From Reyranella massiliensis 521 (GTDB taxonomy: Bacteria > Pseudomonadota > Alphaproteobacteria > Reyranellales > Reyranellaceae), in assembly GCA_945860205.1 (NCBI GenBank), contig CAMARK010000012.1, positions 1 to 64,000 of the forward strand: a DNA stretch of 64,000 nt, written 5' to 3'. Every line of letters begins with the position of its first letter. Position 1 is the first letter of the stretch. The notes under the pieces were generated by a model, which ran no database searches, was not told where the DNA came from, and saw nothing but the letters and a program-made list of their open reading frames with translations. Made by a program: the position numbers and the translations under genes. This document shows, piece after piece, positions 16,963 through 25,863 of the stretch.

Positions 16963-16980
16963 CCAAGCCCGGAGTTCGTC

Positions 16981-17757
16981 ATGCCCCGCCGTTTTGTCGA
17001 CCTCTCGATCTATCTCGAAAACGACGTGATCTCCGATCCGGTGCCGTTCGGCCCGAAGATCCAGTATCACAAGCACGAGAATACGGCGGCGCAGATAGCG
17101 AGCTTCTTCCCCGGCCTCAAGAAGGAAGACCTGCCCGACGGCGAGGGCTGGGCGGTCGAGACCGTCAATCTGTCGACGCACAACGGCACGCATCTCGACG
17201 CGCCCTATCATTTTCATTCGACGATGAACAAGGGTGAGCGCGCCATCACCATCGACGAGGTGCCGCTCGAATGGTGCTTCCAGCCCGGCGTAAAACTCGA
17301 CTTCCGGGCGATGGAAGACGGCCACGTCATCACCGCCAAGGAAGTCGACGACGAGCTGAAGCGCATCGGCCACGAGCTGAAGCCGCTGGAAATCGTCGTG
17401 GTCAACACCCGCGCGGGCTCACGCTACGGCAACAGCGACTATGTGAACTCGGGCTGCGGCATGGGCTACGACGCCACCATGTACCTGCTGGAGAAGGGCA
17501 TCCGCCTGACCGGCACCGATGCCTGGAGCTGGGACGCGCCGTTCTATTTCACTGCCCAGAAATGGGCGAAGGACCACGACCCGTCGATCATCTGGGAAGG
17601 CCATAAAGCCGGCCGTGACATCGGCTACTGCCATCTCGAGAAGCTGCACAATCTCGAGGCCCTGCCGGGCGACGGCTACACCATCTCGTGCTTCCCGCAC
17701 AAGATCCGCGGCGCCTCGGCCGGCTGGACGCGGGCGGTGGCAATCTTCGAGGAATAG
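16981..17757 (+). CDS. Cyclase family protein (kynurenine formamidase-like fold)
   Basis: A 258-residue metal-dependent hydrolase of the cyclase/KynB family. The signature HxGTHxDxPxH appears as HNGTHLDAPYHF near residues 76-87. Further blocks are VVVNTRAGSRYG, CGMGYDATMYLLEKGIRLTGTDAWSWD and GRDIGYCHLEKLHNLEALP. These fit the longer cyclase subfamily rather than tryptophan-pathway KynB (about 210 residues), so the substrate is not assigned. 18 nt after the SGNH gene with CGGAG upstream; possibly the same transcript. Confidence 0.9.
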   Translation: MPRRFVDLSIYLENDVISDPVPFGPKIQYHKHENTAAQIASFFPGLKKEDLPDGEGWAVETVNLSTHNGTHLDAPYHFHSTMNKGERAITIDEVPLEWCFQPGVKLDFRAMEDGHVITAKEVDDELKRIGHELKPLEIVVVNTRAGSRYGNSDYVNSGCGMGYDATMYLLEKGIRLTGTDAWSWDAPFYFTAQKWAKDHDPSIIWEGHKAGRDIGYCHLEKLHNLEALPGDGYTISCFPHKIRGASAGWTRAVAIFEE

Positions 17758-17760
17758 GGC

Positions 17761-18393
17761 CTAGAGCGCGGCGGGTCGACGCGCGAACAGGAGCGCGAGG
17801 CCGAGGCTTGCGATCGCAAGGCCGGCGCCTTGCCGCAGCCGCCGAAGCAGCGTCGGCCGGGCGACGGCCATCGAGCGCGCCCGCGACGCCACGACGACGA
17901 CCGCGACGTCGGCCGCGGTGTTGAGGATCACCGAGACCAGTCCGAGCAGCAGGAACTGCAGCCACACCGGGCCGGCCGCGGGATCGACGAACTGCGGCAG
18001 GAAGGCCAGGAAAAACGCTGCGGTCTTGGGATTGAGCGCCTCGACGACGATGCCTTCGCGGAAGGCGCGCCGCGCGCCGGTTGGTTCGGCGCGCATGTCG
18101 ATGGCGATCCGCGCCTCGCGTACCGTCTTGATGCCCAGCCAGACGAGGTAGGCCGCACCGGCGATTTTCAGGAGTGTAAAAGCCTCGGCGCTGGCCAAGA
18201 CGAGCGCTGAGACCCCGATCGCGCCTGCGGCGACGTGGACGAGACCGCCCAGCCCGGTGCCGAAGCTCGATGCCAGTCCCTCCCCGCGGCCACCGGCCAA
18301 GGTGCGCGCGGCGACATAGAAGATGCCCGGCCCCGGCGAGATTGCGATGGCGAGAGCCGCGACGACGAACAGGACGACGTTGGTGAGGTCCAT
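17761..18393 (-). CDS. LysE/RhtB family amino-acid exporter
   Basis: A 210-residue inner-membrane exporter with six hydrophobic segments. The N-terminal ISPGPGIFYVAARTLAGGR and GLGGLVHVAAGAIGV are family marks, followed by LKIAGAAYLVWLGIKT and LNPKTAAFFLAFLPQFV. The exported solute cannot be named from sequence. It ends three bases from the convergent cyclase gene stop and starts 3 nt after the carboxymuconolactone decarboxylase-like gene, with which it forms a minus-strand pair. Confidence 0.92.
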   Translation of the reverse strand: MDLTNVVLFVVAALAIAISPGPGIFYVAARTLAGGRGEGLASSFGTGLGGLVHVAAGAIGVSALVLASAEAFTLLKIAGAAYLVWLGIKTVREARIAIDMRAEPTGARRAFREGIVVEALNPKTAAFFLAFLPQFVDPAAGPVWLQFLLLGLVSVILNTAADVAVVVVASRARSMAVARPTLLRRLRQGAGLAIASLGLALLFARRPAAL

Positions 18394-18396
18394 CGA

Positions 18397-18945
18397 CTAG
18401 ACGAGCGGCTCCGGTTCGCCCGGCGGCAGCGGCATCTCGAAGACGTTGAGCGTCATCGACACCAGCATGTAGTAGCCGCAGACGCCGACCAGATCGACGA
18501 CACCCTGCTCGCCGAAGGCATCGACGGCGCGCTTGTAGTTTGGCGTCGCCACCCGGTTGGTGTCGAGATACTCGGTGACGAAGTCGTAGACGACCTTCTC
18601 GACATCACGCGTGAAGGGCGGCGTGGCGCGCGTGCGCACGGCTTCGATGATGGCGGGCGCCAGGCCCGCTTCCTGGGCGAGCCGGGCATGAGCGTAGAAC
18701 TCGAACTGCGCCTTGAAGTGGCGCCCGACCAGGCAGATCGCGAGCTCGGCGAGGTCCTTGGGTAGCGTCGTGTTGAAGCGGCAATACTCACCCAGTTTCT
18801 GGGCGCGGTCGGCGAGCTCGGGGCGGCGCAGCCACGGATCGAACGGCCCGCGCAGGCCGCCGCGCGGCCCCGCCACGATGGCGTCGGCCACCTTCTTCTG
18901 TTCGGGGGTGAGTTTGTTGAGGTCGAGCGGAACCAGGCGCGGCAT
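18397..18945 (-). CDS. Carboxymuconolactone decarboxylase-like (AhpD fold) protein
   Basis: A 182-residue helical protein of the CMD/AhpD superfamily. The core segment LAICLVGRHFKAQFEFYAHARLAQEAGL carries the acid/His pattern of CMD proteins, followed by FTRDVEKVVYDFVTEYLDTNRV. There is no CxxC pair, so the peroxidase/thiol activity of AhpD is not expected. Start ATG is at 18945. First gene of the pair with the LysE exporter. Substrate unknown. Confidence 0.85.
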   Translation of the reverse strand: MPRLVPLDLNKLTPEQKKVADAIVAGPRGGLRGPFDPWLRRPELADRAQKLGEYCRFNTTLPKDLAELAICLVGRHFKAQFEFYAHARLAQEAGLAPAIIEAVRTRATPPFTRDVEKVVYDFVTEYLDTNRVATPNYKRAVDAFGEQGVVDLVGVCGYYMLVSMTLNVFEMPLPPGEPEPLV

Positions 18946-19080
18946 GTAAACCCATCTGTTTCGAACTGAGGTGGGTCGTGATAGCCGATGCTGCGGATCT
19001 CCTCAAGGCCGGCCACTCTCGCATCTTGTCGCTTCGGACGAGACGCGAAAGGGCCGGATACTCGAAGCCGCGGATCAGTT

Positions 19081-19338
19081 CTAGAACTTGACGCCGATGC
19101 CGCCCGCCGTCTTGCAGGCATCCGCATTGGCCGCTTCGGCCCAGCCGGCTCCCTTGCAGGAATTCATGCCCTTGCAGGCACTGGCGGCAGTCTTGCAGGC
19201 GCTGGTGCCCTTGCAGGAATTGGCGCCGATGCACTTCACAGTCGTTTGGGCATGGGCCGGCGCGGCGATCATGGCGACGGTGCCGGCCGAGAACATGGCT
19301 GCGGCCGCGATGGCGGCCAGGCTACGGGTAGAAGTCAT
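19081..19338 (-). CDS. BufA2-like bufferin, small secreted copper-binding candidate
   Basis: An 85-residue exported protein with a signal peptide ending APAHAQ and GGAGA upstream of ATG 19338. The mature part has six cysteines in repeated units (VKCIGANSCKG, ACKTAASACKG, NSCKG, DACKTAGG), the pattern of BufA2 bufferins, ribosomally made peptides that store copper after modification by BufB/BufC. No bufB (DUF692) or bufC gene is adjacent, so it is either unmodified or modified by enzymes elsewhere. It stands alone with about 135 bp to the next gene. The family call rests on cysteine spacing and length. Confidence 0.75.
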   Translation of the reverse strand: MTSTRSLAAIAAAAMFSAGTVAMIAAPAHAQTTVKCIGANSCKGTSACKTAASACKGMNSCKGAGWAEAANADACKTAGGIGVKF

Positions 19339-19550
19339 GGGCTGTCTCCTTCGGTTTTAATCAGGCTCATTCCCTGGCGGACATGGGCCCGGAAGGGATA
19401 CTCACTTCATACGATTGCTTGAGATGAGCCTAAGTACCTTACGCGCCGAACCGAACACGCAGCGTCACAGTGCTGTGACGACGCGGACACGGTTCTGTGC
19501 GACCGCTGGGAGGTTCAATGAACGCCGCGTGATCGCTTGTTATTTGCGGT

Positions 19551-20159
19551 TCAGAGCGGGCAGCCGGCGTCGCCGACGCGGTTCTTGTCGGCGTTATCGA
19601 AGATGTTGTTGATCATCATTTCGCCAGCACGCTGGGCAATGTCGGCCTGGGTCTGGCAAGACGCGGTGGCGCTCCACAACACCTTGCCGCTTTCGACATT
19701 ATAGAGCGAGAGCGAGATGCGCAGCGTCGGGCCTGCCGACGAGGGCGTGCGGCCGGTGCTGCGGCCGATCGGGTTGGCGGGCACGGCCAGGTAGGGGTTG
19801 GAGCCGGTCTCGGCATAGGCTGGTTGCTCGCCGAGCACGCCGTAGTTCGGCCTGCTGCCGCCGCCCATCAGGTCGAAGTAGCTCACGTCCATGCGCATGA
19901 CGTTGCTGCCGCTGAAGCCGACCTCGTTGCCGCGCTGCGACAGGCGGACCATCACCTGCCGGCGCAGTTCGCGCCCCAGCCTCGTGTCGGAGCCGAGCTG
20001 CACGGCGGTCTTGGTCTTGGGGATCGGCTGCCAGGCCTTGATCTCGAGTTCGCCGAGCTTGGGTCCGCCGCCGACGCTGCCGTAGTTCTGGGCTGACGCC
20101 GGCGCCGACGTCGTGTGCGCGAGCGCCCAAACGGCCGCGAGTGCGAGTACGATTCTCAT
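19551..20159 (-). CDS. Secreted protein of unknown function
   Basis: A 202-residue exported protein. The start has a textbook AGGAGG 5 nt upstream of ATG 20159. The signal peptide ends APASAQN. The mature part includes SDTRLGRELRRQVMVRLSQRG, VMRMDVSYFDL and LRISLSLYNVESGKVLWSATASCQT, which resembles envelope proteins of the DUF4136/lipoprotein kind that sum up periplasmic components, though it has no lipobox. One late cysteine pair (ASCQ, AGCPL). It follows the class II aldolase gene by 9 nt and is probably cotranscribed. No function is proposed. Confidence 0.8.
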   Translation of the reverse strand: MRIVLALAAVWALAHTTSAPASAQNYGSVGGGPKLGELEIKAWQPIPKTKTAVQLGSDTRLGRELRRQVMVRLSQRGNEVGFSGSNVMRMDVSYFDLMGGGSRPNYGVLGEQPAYAETGSNPYLAVPANPIGRSTGRTPSSAGPTLRISLSLYNVESGKVLWSATASCQTQADIAQRAGEMMINNIFDNADKNRVGDAGCPL

Positions 20160-20168
20160 TGTTTCCTC

Positions 20169-20912
20169 CTAGGCCGTCGGCTTCTGCCAGCCGGGCTCGT
20201 CCCTGTCGAGCAACCGCTTGAGCGACTCGAAATGCAGGAAGGCCTGCTGCGCCTCGCCCGCGATCTGCCTCGCCGTGTGCTCGGCCATCGCCTCGTCGAT
20301 GTTGTGCAGCGGGCGGCCGGTCTGCATCGCCAGCACCTGCACCATCGCGGCGCGCTCGAGATAATAGAGGTCGTCGTAGGCCTGGGCGACGGTCGGTCCC
20401 GAGACGATCACACCATGATTGCGCAGGAACAGAATGTCCTTGTCACCCATGGCGCGGCACATGCGCTCGCCCTCGTCGTTCGAGAGCGCGACGCCGCCAT
20501 ATTTGTCGTCGTAAGCGATGCGGCCCCAGTAGCGGAACGCGTTCTGGGTGCACATCTCGATCTTGCCATCCTGGATTGAGGTCAGCGCCGTGGCGTAGGG
20601 CATATGGGTGTGCAGAACGACCTTGGCGCGCGGGTTGCCGCCGTGGATGCGGGCATGGATGTAGAACGCCGTCGCCTCGACCGGATATTTTCCTTCGATG
20701 ACGTTGCCGTCGCCGTCGGCCATGACGATGTCGGACGGCGTGATCTCCGACCAATGCAGACCCTGCGGATTGACGAGGAACAGGTCCTCGCGACCCGGCA
20801 CCGTCATGCTGAAGTGATTGCAGACACCCTCGTTCAGCCCGTGGCGCGCCGCCGCCCGCAGCGCCGTGGTCAGGTCGATTCGCGCCTGAGTGACCGGGTC
20901 GTTGATCAGCAT
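20169..20912 (-). CDS. Class II aldolase/adducin family protein
   Basis: A 247-residue zinc-dependent fold shared by fuculose-phosphate aldolase and ribulose-5-phosphate epimerase. CNHFSMTVPG near the N-terminus binds the phosphate or carboxyl group. The metal histidines are seen in HTHMPYATAL and in LRNHGVIVSGPTVAQAYDDLYYLERAA. The latter block with HGxxxxG typifies the family. Start placed at ATG 20912 because GGAG lies 7 nt upstream; a longer frame to 20978 has no such site. The substrate is unknown. Confidence 0.92.
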   Translation of the reverse strand: MLINDPVTQARIDLTTALRAAARHGLNEGVCNHFSMTVPGREDLFLVNPQGLHWSEITPSDIVMADGDGNVIEGKYPVEATAFYIHARIHGGNPRAKVVLHTHMPYATALTSIQDGKIEMCTQNAFRYWGRIAYDDKYGGVALSNDEGERMCRAMGDKDILFLRNHGVIVSGPTVAQAYDDLYYLERAAMVQVLAMQTGRPLHNIDEAMAEHTARQIAGEAQQAFLHFESLKRLLDRDEPGWQKPTA

Positions 20913-21013
20913 CGATAAGGCTCCATCCGCAAGGTTTGTTGCGGCCCGGATGATGCGGCTTCGCGCACGCCCGGCCAAGGGAAATTGCGCAAGGAAAGCA
21001 CGCCGCCGGCCGG

Positions 21014-21739
21014 TCAGGCTGGTGCGGGGAGGGCGCCTTCGACCGAAGAGATCTCGCGGACGAGCTTGGTCCGCACGGCGCGGCCGAAATGGTCGAAATT
21101 GTCGGCCACGATCATGAAGGAGCCCGGCCCGCCGATCACGTTCTCCTCATAGTACTTGTCGAGCGTGAGGTCCGGCGGCCGGCCGAAGTTGGTGCGGTTC
21201 ATCATCACCGGCAGACCGTTGATGACGATGCCCATCGCGACCAGCTTGTCGCGCACGATCTCGGCAGGCGGCCCGTCGTTGGTGCGGCCGTCGCCCGAGA
21301 TGTCGATGACGCGCCGCTTGGAGGTGAAGCCCGAAGCGTCGAATCTCTGGCCGGCATGGACGAGAGCGGCACCGACGGCGGTCCAGCTCTGCGACGCGCG
21401 GGGCGCCTCGGCGAGCTTGTCCGCGAACCGGCGCGCGCCCGCGGCGCTGTCGATCACCGACCAGTCGATGACCACGGCCTGATAATGCGTGCCGGCCCAT
21501 TCGGTGTAGCAAAGCGCGATGCGCCGGTGCTCGCCGGACAGGATCGCATCGATGACGCGGTCGTTGGTCAGTGCTTCGATATATCCGCGCCGCTGGAGTT
21601 CGGCTTCGACTTCGTCGATCGAGCGCGAGACGTCGACTGCGAGCACGAGTTGCAGGTCGACCGGCGTGTCGGCCGCCCTGGCCGTCGTCGACGCGGCCAT
21701 GGCCGCCAAGGAGCCTATAAGCGCCGACCGTCGCTTCAT
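21014..21739 (-). CDS. DUF1194 von Willebrand factor A-like secreted protein
   Basis: A 241-residue exported protein of the DUF1194 family. After a signal peptide (ASTTARAAD) it shows the MIDAS-like opening LVLAVDVSRSID, followed by RVIDISGDGRTNDG, another metal-site loop of VWA domains, and NYEVIGGPGSF-like end sequence (YYEENVIGGPGSFM). The start is put at ATG 21739, which has GGGAGG 5 nt upstream; an in-frame start ten residues earlier lacks one. Role unknown. Transcribed alone. Confidence 0.9.
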   Translation of the reverse strand: MKRRSALIGSLAAMAASTTARAADTPVDLQLVLAVDVSRSIDEVEAELQRRGYIEALTNDRVIDAILSGEHRRIALCYTEWAGTHYQAVVIDWSVIDSAAGARRFADKLAEAPRASQSWTAVGAALVHAGQRFDASGFTSKRRVIDISGDGRTNDGPPAEIVRDKLVAMGIVINGLPVMMNRTNFGRPPDLTLDKYYEENVIGGPGSFMIVADNFDHFGRAVRTKLVREISSVEGALPAPA

Positions 21740-21801
21740 GCACGCCTCCCGTCGAAGGACGAGGAGCATAGCACCGGAGGGGCGATAGCAAAGGAAGAGG
21801 C

Positions 21802-21834
21802 AAAGAAAAACGCCGGAGGAAAACCCCCGGCGTT
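21802..21834 (-). terminator. Terminator of the RRM gene
   Basis: On the minus strand, AACGCCGG (from 21834) pairs with CCGGCGTT (to 21809) with further GG/CC inside, followed by a T-rich tract complementary to AAAGAAAA at 21802-21809. Confidence 0.75.
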
Positions 21835-21870
21835 CGTGTCGACCGCTGCTTGCGGCCTACTGCCTAAGAT

Positions 21871-22563
21871 CTATTGATCGTCGTCGAAGCCGCGCTTGCG
21901 CGGTTCGTAGTCGCGCTCGCGGCGCTTGTCCGGACCGGGCGCATCGCGCCGGCGCACCGGCTTGGCGACTTCGCCGCCCGGAGAGTCAAAGCCGCCGGCT
22001 GCCGGGGGAGCCCCCGAGAAATCGGCACGCCGATCGCGCATCGGGCCGCCGTCGCTGGGGCCAGACGGCGCACCGCGGTAACCACCGCCGCCGCCGCCGC
22101 CGGCACCACCGCCGCCGCCGCCGCCGCGATAGCCACCGCCACCGCCGCCGCCGCCATAACCGCCGCCACCGCCACCACCTTCACGACCGCCGCCGCCACC
22201 GCCGTAGGGGGGGCGCGGACCGCGCGGACGGAAGCCGCCGCCATCGCGGCCACCGCCGCCACCTTCACGGCCGCCGCCACCGCCAAATCCACCGCCGCCA
22301 CCACCACCACCGGGCTGACGTTCGACGGCTTCACGGACCGCGATCGAGCGGCCGTCGAGCAATGCGCCGTTCATGGCCTGCATAGCCGCGGCGCCCTGAT
22401 CGTCGGTTTCCATTTCGAGGAACGCGAAGCCGCGGCTGCGGCCTGTCTCGCGATCCGCGATCACTTTCGATGAGCTGACGGTCCCGAATTGGGAGAACGC
22501 CTCGCCCAGACGCTCGGACGTGACCGAGTAGGGCAGATTGCCCACAAACAATTTGCGACTCAT
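21871..22563 (-). CDS. Glycine-rich RNA-binding protein with one RRM
   Basis: Residues 1-80 form an RNA recognition motif: RNP2 KLFVGNLPY and RNP1 SRGFAFLEM, with VTSERLGEAFSQFGTV between them. Residues about 85-190 are almost pure Gly with FGG, REGG and YRGG units, resembling cold-shock RNA chaperones of cyanobacteria and some proteobacteria. The tail is Arg/Asp-rich. The GGN-repeat DNA is a coding feature and not a CRISPR. Followed by a clear terminator, and probably monocistronic. RNA chaperone activity is inferred from the architecture. Confidence 0.92.
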   Translation of the reverse strand: MSRKLFVGNLPYSVTSERLGEAFSQFGTVSSSKVIADRETGRSRGFAFLEMETDDQGAAAMQAMNGALLDGRSIAVREAVERQPGGGGGGGGFGGGGGREGGGGGRDGGGFRPRGPRPPYGGGGGGREGGGGGGGYGGGGGGGGYRGGGGGGGAGGGGGGGYRGAPSGPSDGGPMRDRRADFSGAPPAAGGFDSPGGEVAKPVRRRDAPGPDKRRERDYEPRKRGFDDDQ

Positions 22564-22835
22564 TCAAAGCTCTGTGCTGGAGGAAGGATTGAGCGGAGTC
22601 CGGCGCGCGCTTGCTGGACGACTGTGTCCAAGCGTTTCGTTGTCCGTTGACGGGTGATCAAGAATCTCACGGAAGACGTTGCCGGTATCGCGCTCCGCGA
22701 CTGTGCCGAGACTCATGATGATGCTCGTCGGCCAGTGTCGCAATGCCGCACTTATGCGCTGATTCACCGGCTGAGTCCACCGTTTGCGCCCGCGGCGAGC
22801 AAGCCACACAATCGTCACCGAAAAGGGAGAACGCC

Positions 22836-23150
22836 ATGATCGTCGATCATCGAACTTATGAACTGCAGCCCGGCAGGTTACGCGAGTTCCTCGCGCTCTA
22901 CGAAAAAGAAGGTCTGCCGGTCCAGATGAAGCATCTCGGCAATCTTGTCGGATATTTCACTACCGAGGTCGGCAATGTGAACGAGATCGTGCATATCTGG
23001 GGCTACGACGATCTCGCCGACCGCGCCAAGCGTCGTGCCGCGATGGCCGCCGACCCGGCATGGCAGGCCTATTTGCAGAAGAGCCGTGAATTCATGAAGC
23101 ACATGAACAACAAGATATTGGTGCCCACGGCCTTCTCACCCACGAAGTAA
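22836..23150 (+). CDS. NIPSNAP family protein
   Basis: A 104-residue alpha-beta dimeric barrel protein of the NIPSNAP family (VDHRTYELQPGRLREFLALYE, GYFTTEVGNVNEIVHIWGYDDLADR). Start at ATG 22836 with GGGAGA 6 nt upstream; the frame is open further left but without support. It lies 10 nt before a TPP-dependent enzyme gene and shares its transcript. NIPSNAP proteins often accompany catabolic operons; the activity is unknown. Confidence 0.9.
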   Translation: MIVDHRTYELQPGRLREFLALYEKEGLPVQMKHLGNLVGYFTTEVGNVNEIVHIWGYDDLADRAKRRAAMAADPAWQAYLQKSREFMKHMNNKILVPTAFSPTK

Positions 23151-23160
23151 GGGAAAAATC

Positions 23161-24846
23161 ATGGCGACCGCCCATCCGCGCCGCAGTGGCGCGCAGGTTC
23201 TGATCGATCAACTTCGCATTCATGGAACCGAAACCATCTTCGGTGTGCCCGGCGAGAGCTATCTCGCGGCCCTGGATGCGCTTTATGCGCAACGTAACTC
23301 CATCCGCTACGTGATCTGCCGCCAGGAAGGCGGCGCGTCCTACATGGCCGAGGCTTACGGCAAGCTCACCGGCAAGCCCGGCATCTGCTTCGTCACCCGC
23401 GGTCCCGGCGCCACCAATGCTGCGGTCGGAATGCATACCGGCTTCCAGGATTCGACGCCCATGATCCTGCTGATCGGGCAGGTGGCGCGCGAAACCACGG
23501 ACCGCGAAGCCTTCCAGGAGATCGACTACCGCCGCATGTATGGCCAGATGGCCAAGTGGGTCACCCAGATCGAGGACGCCCGGCGCATTCCGGAGCTCCT
23601 GAGCCAGGCTTTTCATACCGCGCTCAACGGCCGGCCCGGTCCGGTCGTGGTGGTCCTGCCGGAAGACATGCTGACCGACGAAGTCGAGGTGGCGGATGCC
23701 GGCCCCTACCGGATCGCGCGCGGCGCACCGGCGGCGGCCGACATGGCGACGCTGCGCGAGCTTCTCGCGGCATCCAAGCAGCCGCTTCTCATCCTGGGCG
23801 GCGGCGGCTGGAATGCCGAGGCCTGCGCCGACATCAAGGCGTTCGCCGAGGCCAACCACCTGCCGGTCACCACGGCGTTCCGCAACCAGGACCTGATCGA
23901 CAACCGCCACGCCAACTTCGTGGGCGATCTCGGGTTGGGCGTCAATCCGCCGCTCGGCAAGCGCATCAAGGAGAGCGACCTCATCATCGCCGTCGGCCCG
24001 CGGCTGGGCGAGGCGACGACCGGTGGCTACACCATGTTCGACCTGCCGGTGCCGGCGCAGAAGATGGTGCATGTCCACGCCAGCGCCGAGGAACTCGGCC
24101 GCGTCTACCAGGCGACGCTGCCGATCAACAGCGGCATGGCCCAGTTTGCGGCATCGGCCAAGGCGATGAAACCTGTCGATGCCTCGGCGTGGAAGGACAA
24201 GGTCGCCGTGGCGCGTGCGGACTATCTCAAGAACATCGAGCCCGTGGTACAGCCGGGCTCGGCGGACCTCGCCGCGATCGTCGGCTGGCTGAACACGCGG
24301 TTGCCTGACGACGTGATCGTCACCAACGGCGCCGGCAATTATGCCGGCTTCGTCCATCGCTTCTTCCAGTACCGCGGCTTCCGCACCCAGCTCGCACCGA
24401 CCAACGGCTCGATGGGCTACGGCGTGCCGGCGGGTGTCGCGGCCAAGATCGCGGCCCCCGGCCGCATGGTTGTCTCCTTCTCGGGCGACGGCTGCTTCCT
24501 GATGAACGGCCAGGAGTTCTCGACGGCGGTGCAGCACGGCGCCAACACGGTGTTCATCGTGGTCGACAACGGCATGTACGGCACGATCCGCATGCACCAG
24601 GAGCGCGACTATCCGACCCGCGTTCACGGCACGGAGCTCAAGAACCCCGACTTCGCGGCCTACGCCCGCGCCTTCGGCGGCCACGGCGAGACGGTCGAGA
24701 AGACGGCCGACTTCGCCGCCGCGTTCGAGCGTTGCGTCGCCATCGGCAAGCCGTCGATCATTCATATCAAGACAGACCCCGAGGCGATCACCTCGCGGAT
24801 CACGCTCAGCAAGCTGCGCGAGCAGTCACTGGCCAAGAAGCACTGA
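23161..24846 (+). CDS. Acetolactate synthase-like thiamine pyrophosphate enzyme
   Basis: A 561-residue TPP enzyme with the three usual domains. The N-terminal PYR domain has the catalytic Glu in CRQEGGASYMAEAYG (near residue 58) and RGPGATNA. The C-terminal domain carries the TPP/Mg motif GDGCFLMNGQEFSTAVQHGANTVFIVVDN. It is related to IlvB and to oxalyl-CoA or sulfoacetaldehyde-type enzymes, but no partner small subunit is present, so valine/isoleucine synthesis is unlikely. It lies between a NIPSNAP gene and a Bug binding protein in one tight run, which suggests catabolism of an imported keto or carboxylic acid. Confidence 0.9.
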   Translation: MATAHPRRSGAQVLIDQLRIHGTETIFGVPGESYLAALDALYAQRNSIRYVICRQEGGASYMAEAYGKLTGKPGICFVTRGPGATNAAVGMHTGFQDSTPMILLIGQVARETTDREAFQEIDYRRMYGQMAKWVTQIEDARRIPELLSQAFHTALNGRPGPVVVVLPEDMLTDEVEVADAGPYRIARGAPAAADMATLRELLAASKQPLLILGGGGWNAEACADIKAFAEANHLPVTTAFRNQDLIDNRHANFVGDLGLGVNPPLGKRIKESDLIIAVGPRLGEATTGGYTMFDLPVPAQKMVHVHASAEELGRVYQATLPINSGMAQFAASAKAMKPVDASAWKDKVAVARADYLKNIEPVVQPGSADLAAIVGWLNTRLPDDVIVTNGAGNYAGFVHRFFQYRGFRTQLAPTNGSMGYGVPAGVAAKIAAPGRMVVSFSGDGCFLMNGQEFSTAVQHGANTVFIVVDNGMYGTIRMHQERDYPTRVHGTELKNPDFAAYARAFGGHGETVEKTADFAAAFERCVAIGKPSIIHIKTDPEAITSRITLSKLREQSLAKKH

Positions 24847-24853
24847 GGACAAG

Positions 24854-25822
24854 ATGAACATCACAAGACGCGCCGCGTTCGCGGTGCCGCTGATTGCACT
24901 CGCGACCGGCGCTCACGCGCAATCGGAATGGCCAAAGGGACAGCCGCTGCGCGTGCTGATCCCGTTCGCGCCGGGCGGCGTGCCCGACATCATCTCCCGG
25001 ATCGTGACGCCCAGGATGGGCGAGACGCTCGGCCAGTCCTTCATCATCGACAACAAGCCCGGCGCGGGCGGCGGCCTGGCCGGCCAATTGCTGTCGCAGG
25101 CCACGCCCGACGGCTACACGCTGCTGATGGGCACGGTCTCGACCATGTCGATCGTGCCGGCGGTCAATCCGTCGCTGAAGTACGATCCGACGAGCTTCGC
25201 CGCGATCGGCCTCGCCGCCGTCGTGCCGATCGTGGTGGTGGTGCGCGCCGAATCGCCAGCGCAGGACATGGCGGGCCTGGTCGAGCTCATCAAGAGCAAA
25301 CCCAACTTCAACTACGGCTCGTCGGGCAACGGCTCGATCCTTCACCTCGCCGCCGAGCTCTTCACGCTCAGGACCGGGCTCAAGATGCAGCACATCCCCT
25401 ATCGCGGCTCGGCGCCGGCGCTGCAGGCGTTGCTGTCGGGCGAGATCGACGTGGTATTTGACGCGCTGCCGCCGACGATGGGCCAGATCAAGGCGGGCAA
25501 GCTGCGTGCGCTGGGCCTCGCCATGACCAAGCGCTCGCCGGCCTTGCCCGATCTCAAGACCCTGGGCGAGCAGGGCATCGCAGGCGTCGAGGCCTATACC
25601 TGGGCGGGCCTCTATGCGCCGGCCGGCACCGCGCCTGCGATCGTGAATCGTTTGAACACCGAACTGCTGAAATCGCTGAAGGATCCGGAGAATGCGCGGA
25701 AGATCTCCGAACTTGGCTACGAGCTGGCGCCCTCGACCCCGGCCGAACTGGCGGCCCACACGGCGGCGGAACTGAAGAAGTGGACCGAGGTGGCGAAGGC
25801 CGCCGACGTGAAGCCCGATTGA
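24854..25822 (+). CDS. Bug/TctC family solute-binding protein
   Basis: Second orphan Bug protein in the window, 322 residues. The signal peptide ends ATGAHAQS. Hallmarks: VLIPFAPGGVPDIISRIV, IDNKPGAGGGLAGQ, ATPDGYTLLMG, YRGSAPALQALLSGEIDVVFD, and GLYAPAGTAPAIVNRLN. It starts 7 nt after the TPP enzyme gene with GAGGACA upstream. The operon position suggests it delivers the substrate of that enzyme; ligand unknown. Confidence 0.93.
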   Translation: MNITRRAAFAVPLIALATGAHAQSEWPKGQPLRVLIPFAPGGVPDIISRIVTPRMGETLGQSFIIDNKPGAGGGLAGQLLSQATPDGYTLLMGTVSTMSIVPAVNPSLKYDPTSFAAIGLAAVVPIVVVVRAESPAQDMAGLVELIKSKPNFNYGSSGNGSILHLAAELFTLRTGLKMQHIPYRGSAPALQALLSGEIDVVFDALPPTMGQIKAGKLRALGLAMTKRSPALPDLKTLGEQGIAGVEAYTWAGLYAPAGTAPAIVNRLNTELLKSLKDPENARKISELGYELAPSTPAELAAHTAAELKKWTEVAKAADVKPD

Positions 25823-25863
25823 TGGGCCCGCAGACACTGGACTTGCAGAAGGCGGGCTTGGCC

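Noticed and set aside
22070-22320. Short repeats of GCC/ACC units resembling a CRISPR or satellite array
   Set aside because: They are codons for the Gly-rich tail of the RRM protein on the minus strand; no uniform repeat-spacer layout.
23092-24765. A 557-codon minus-strand frame opposite the TPP enzyme
   Set aside because: Shadow of the plus-strand gene, which has all TPP-enzyme motifs.
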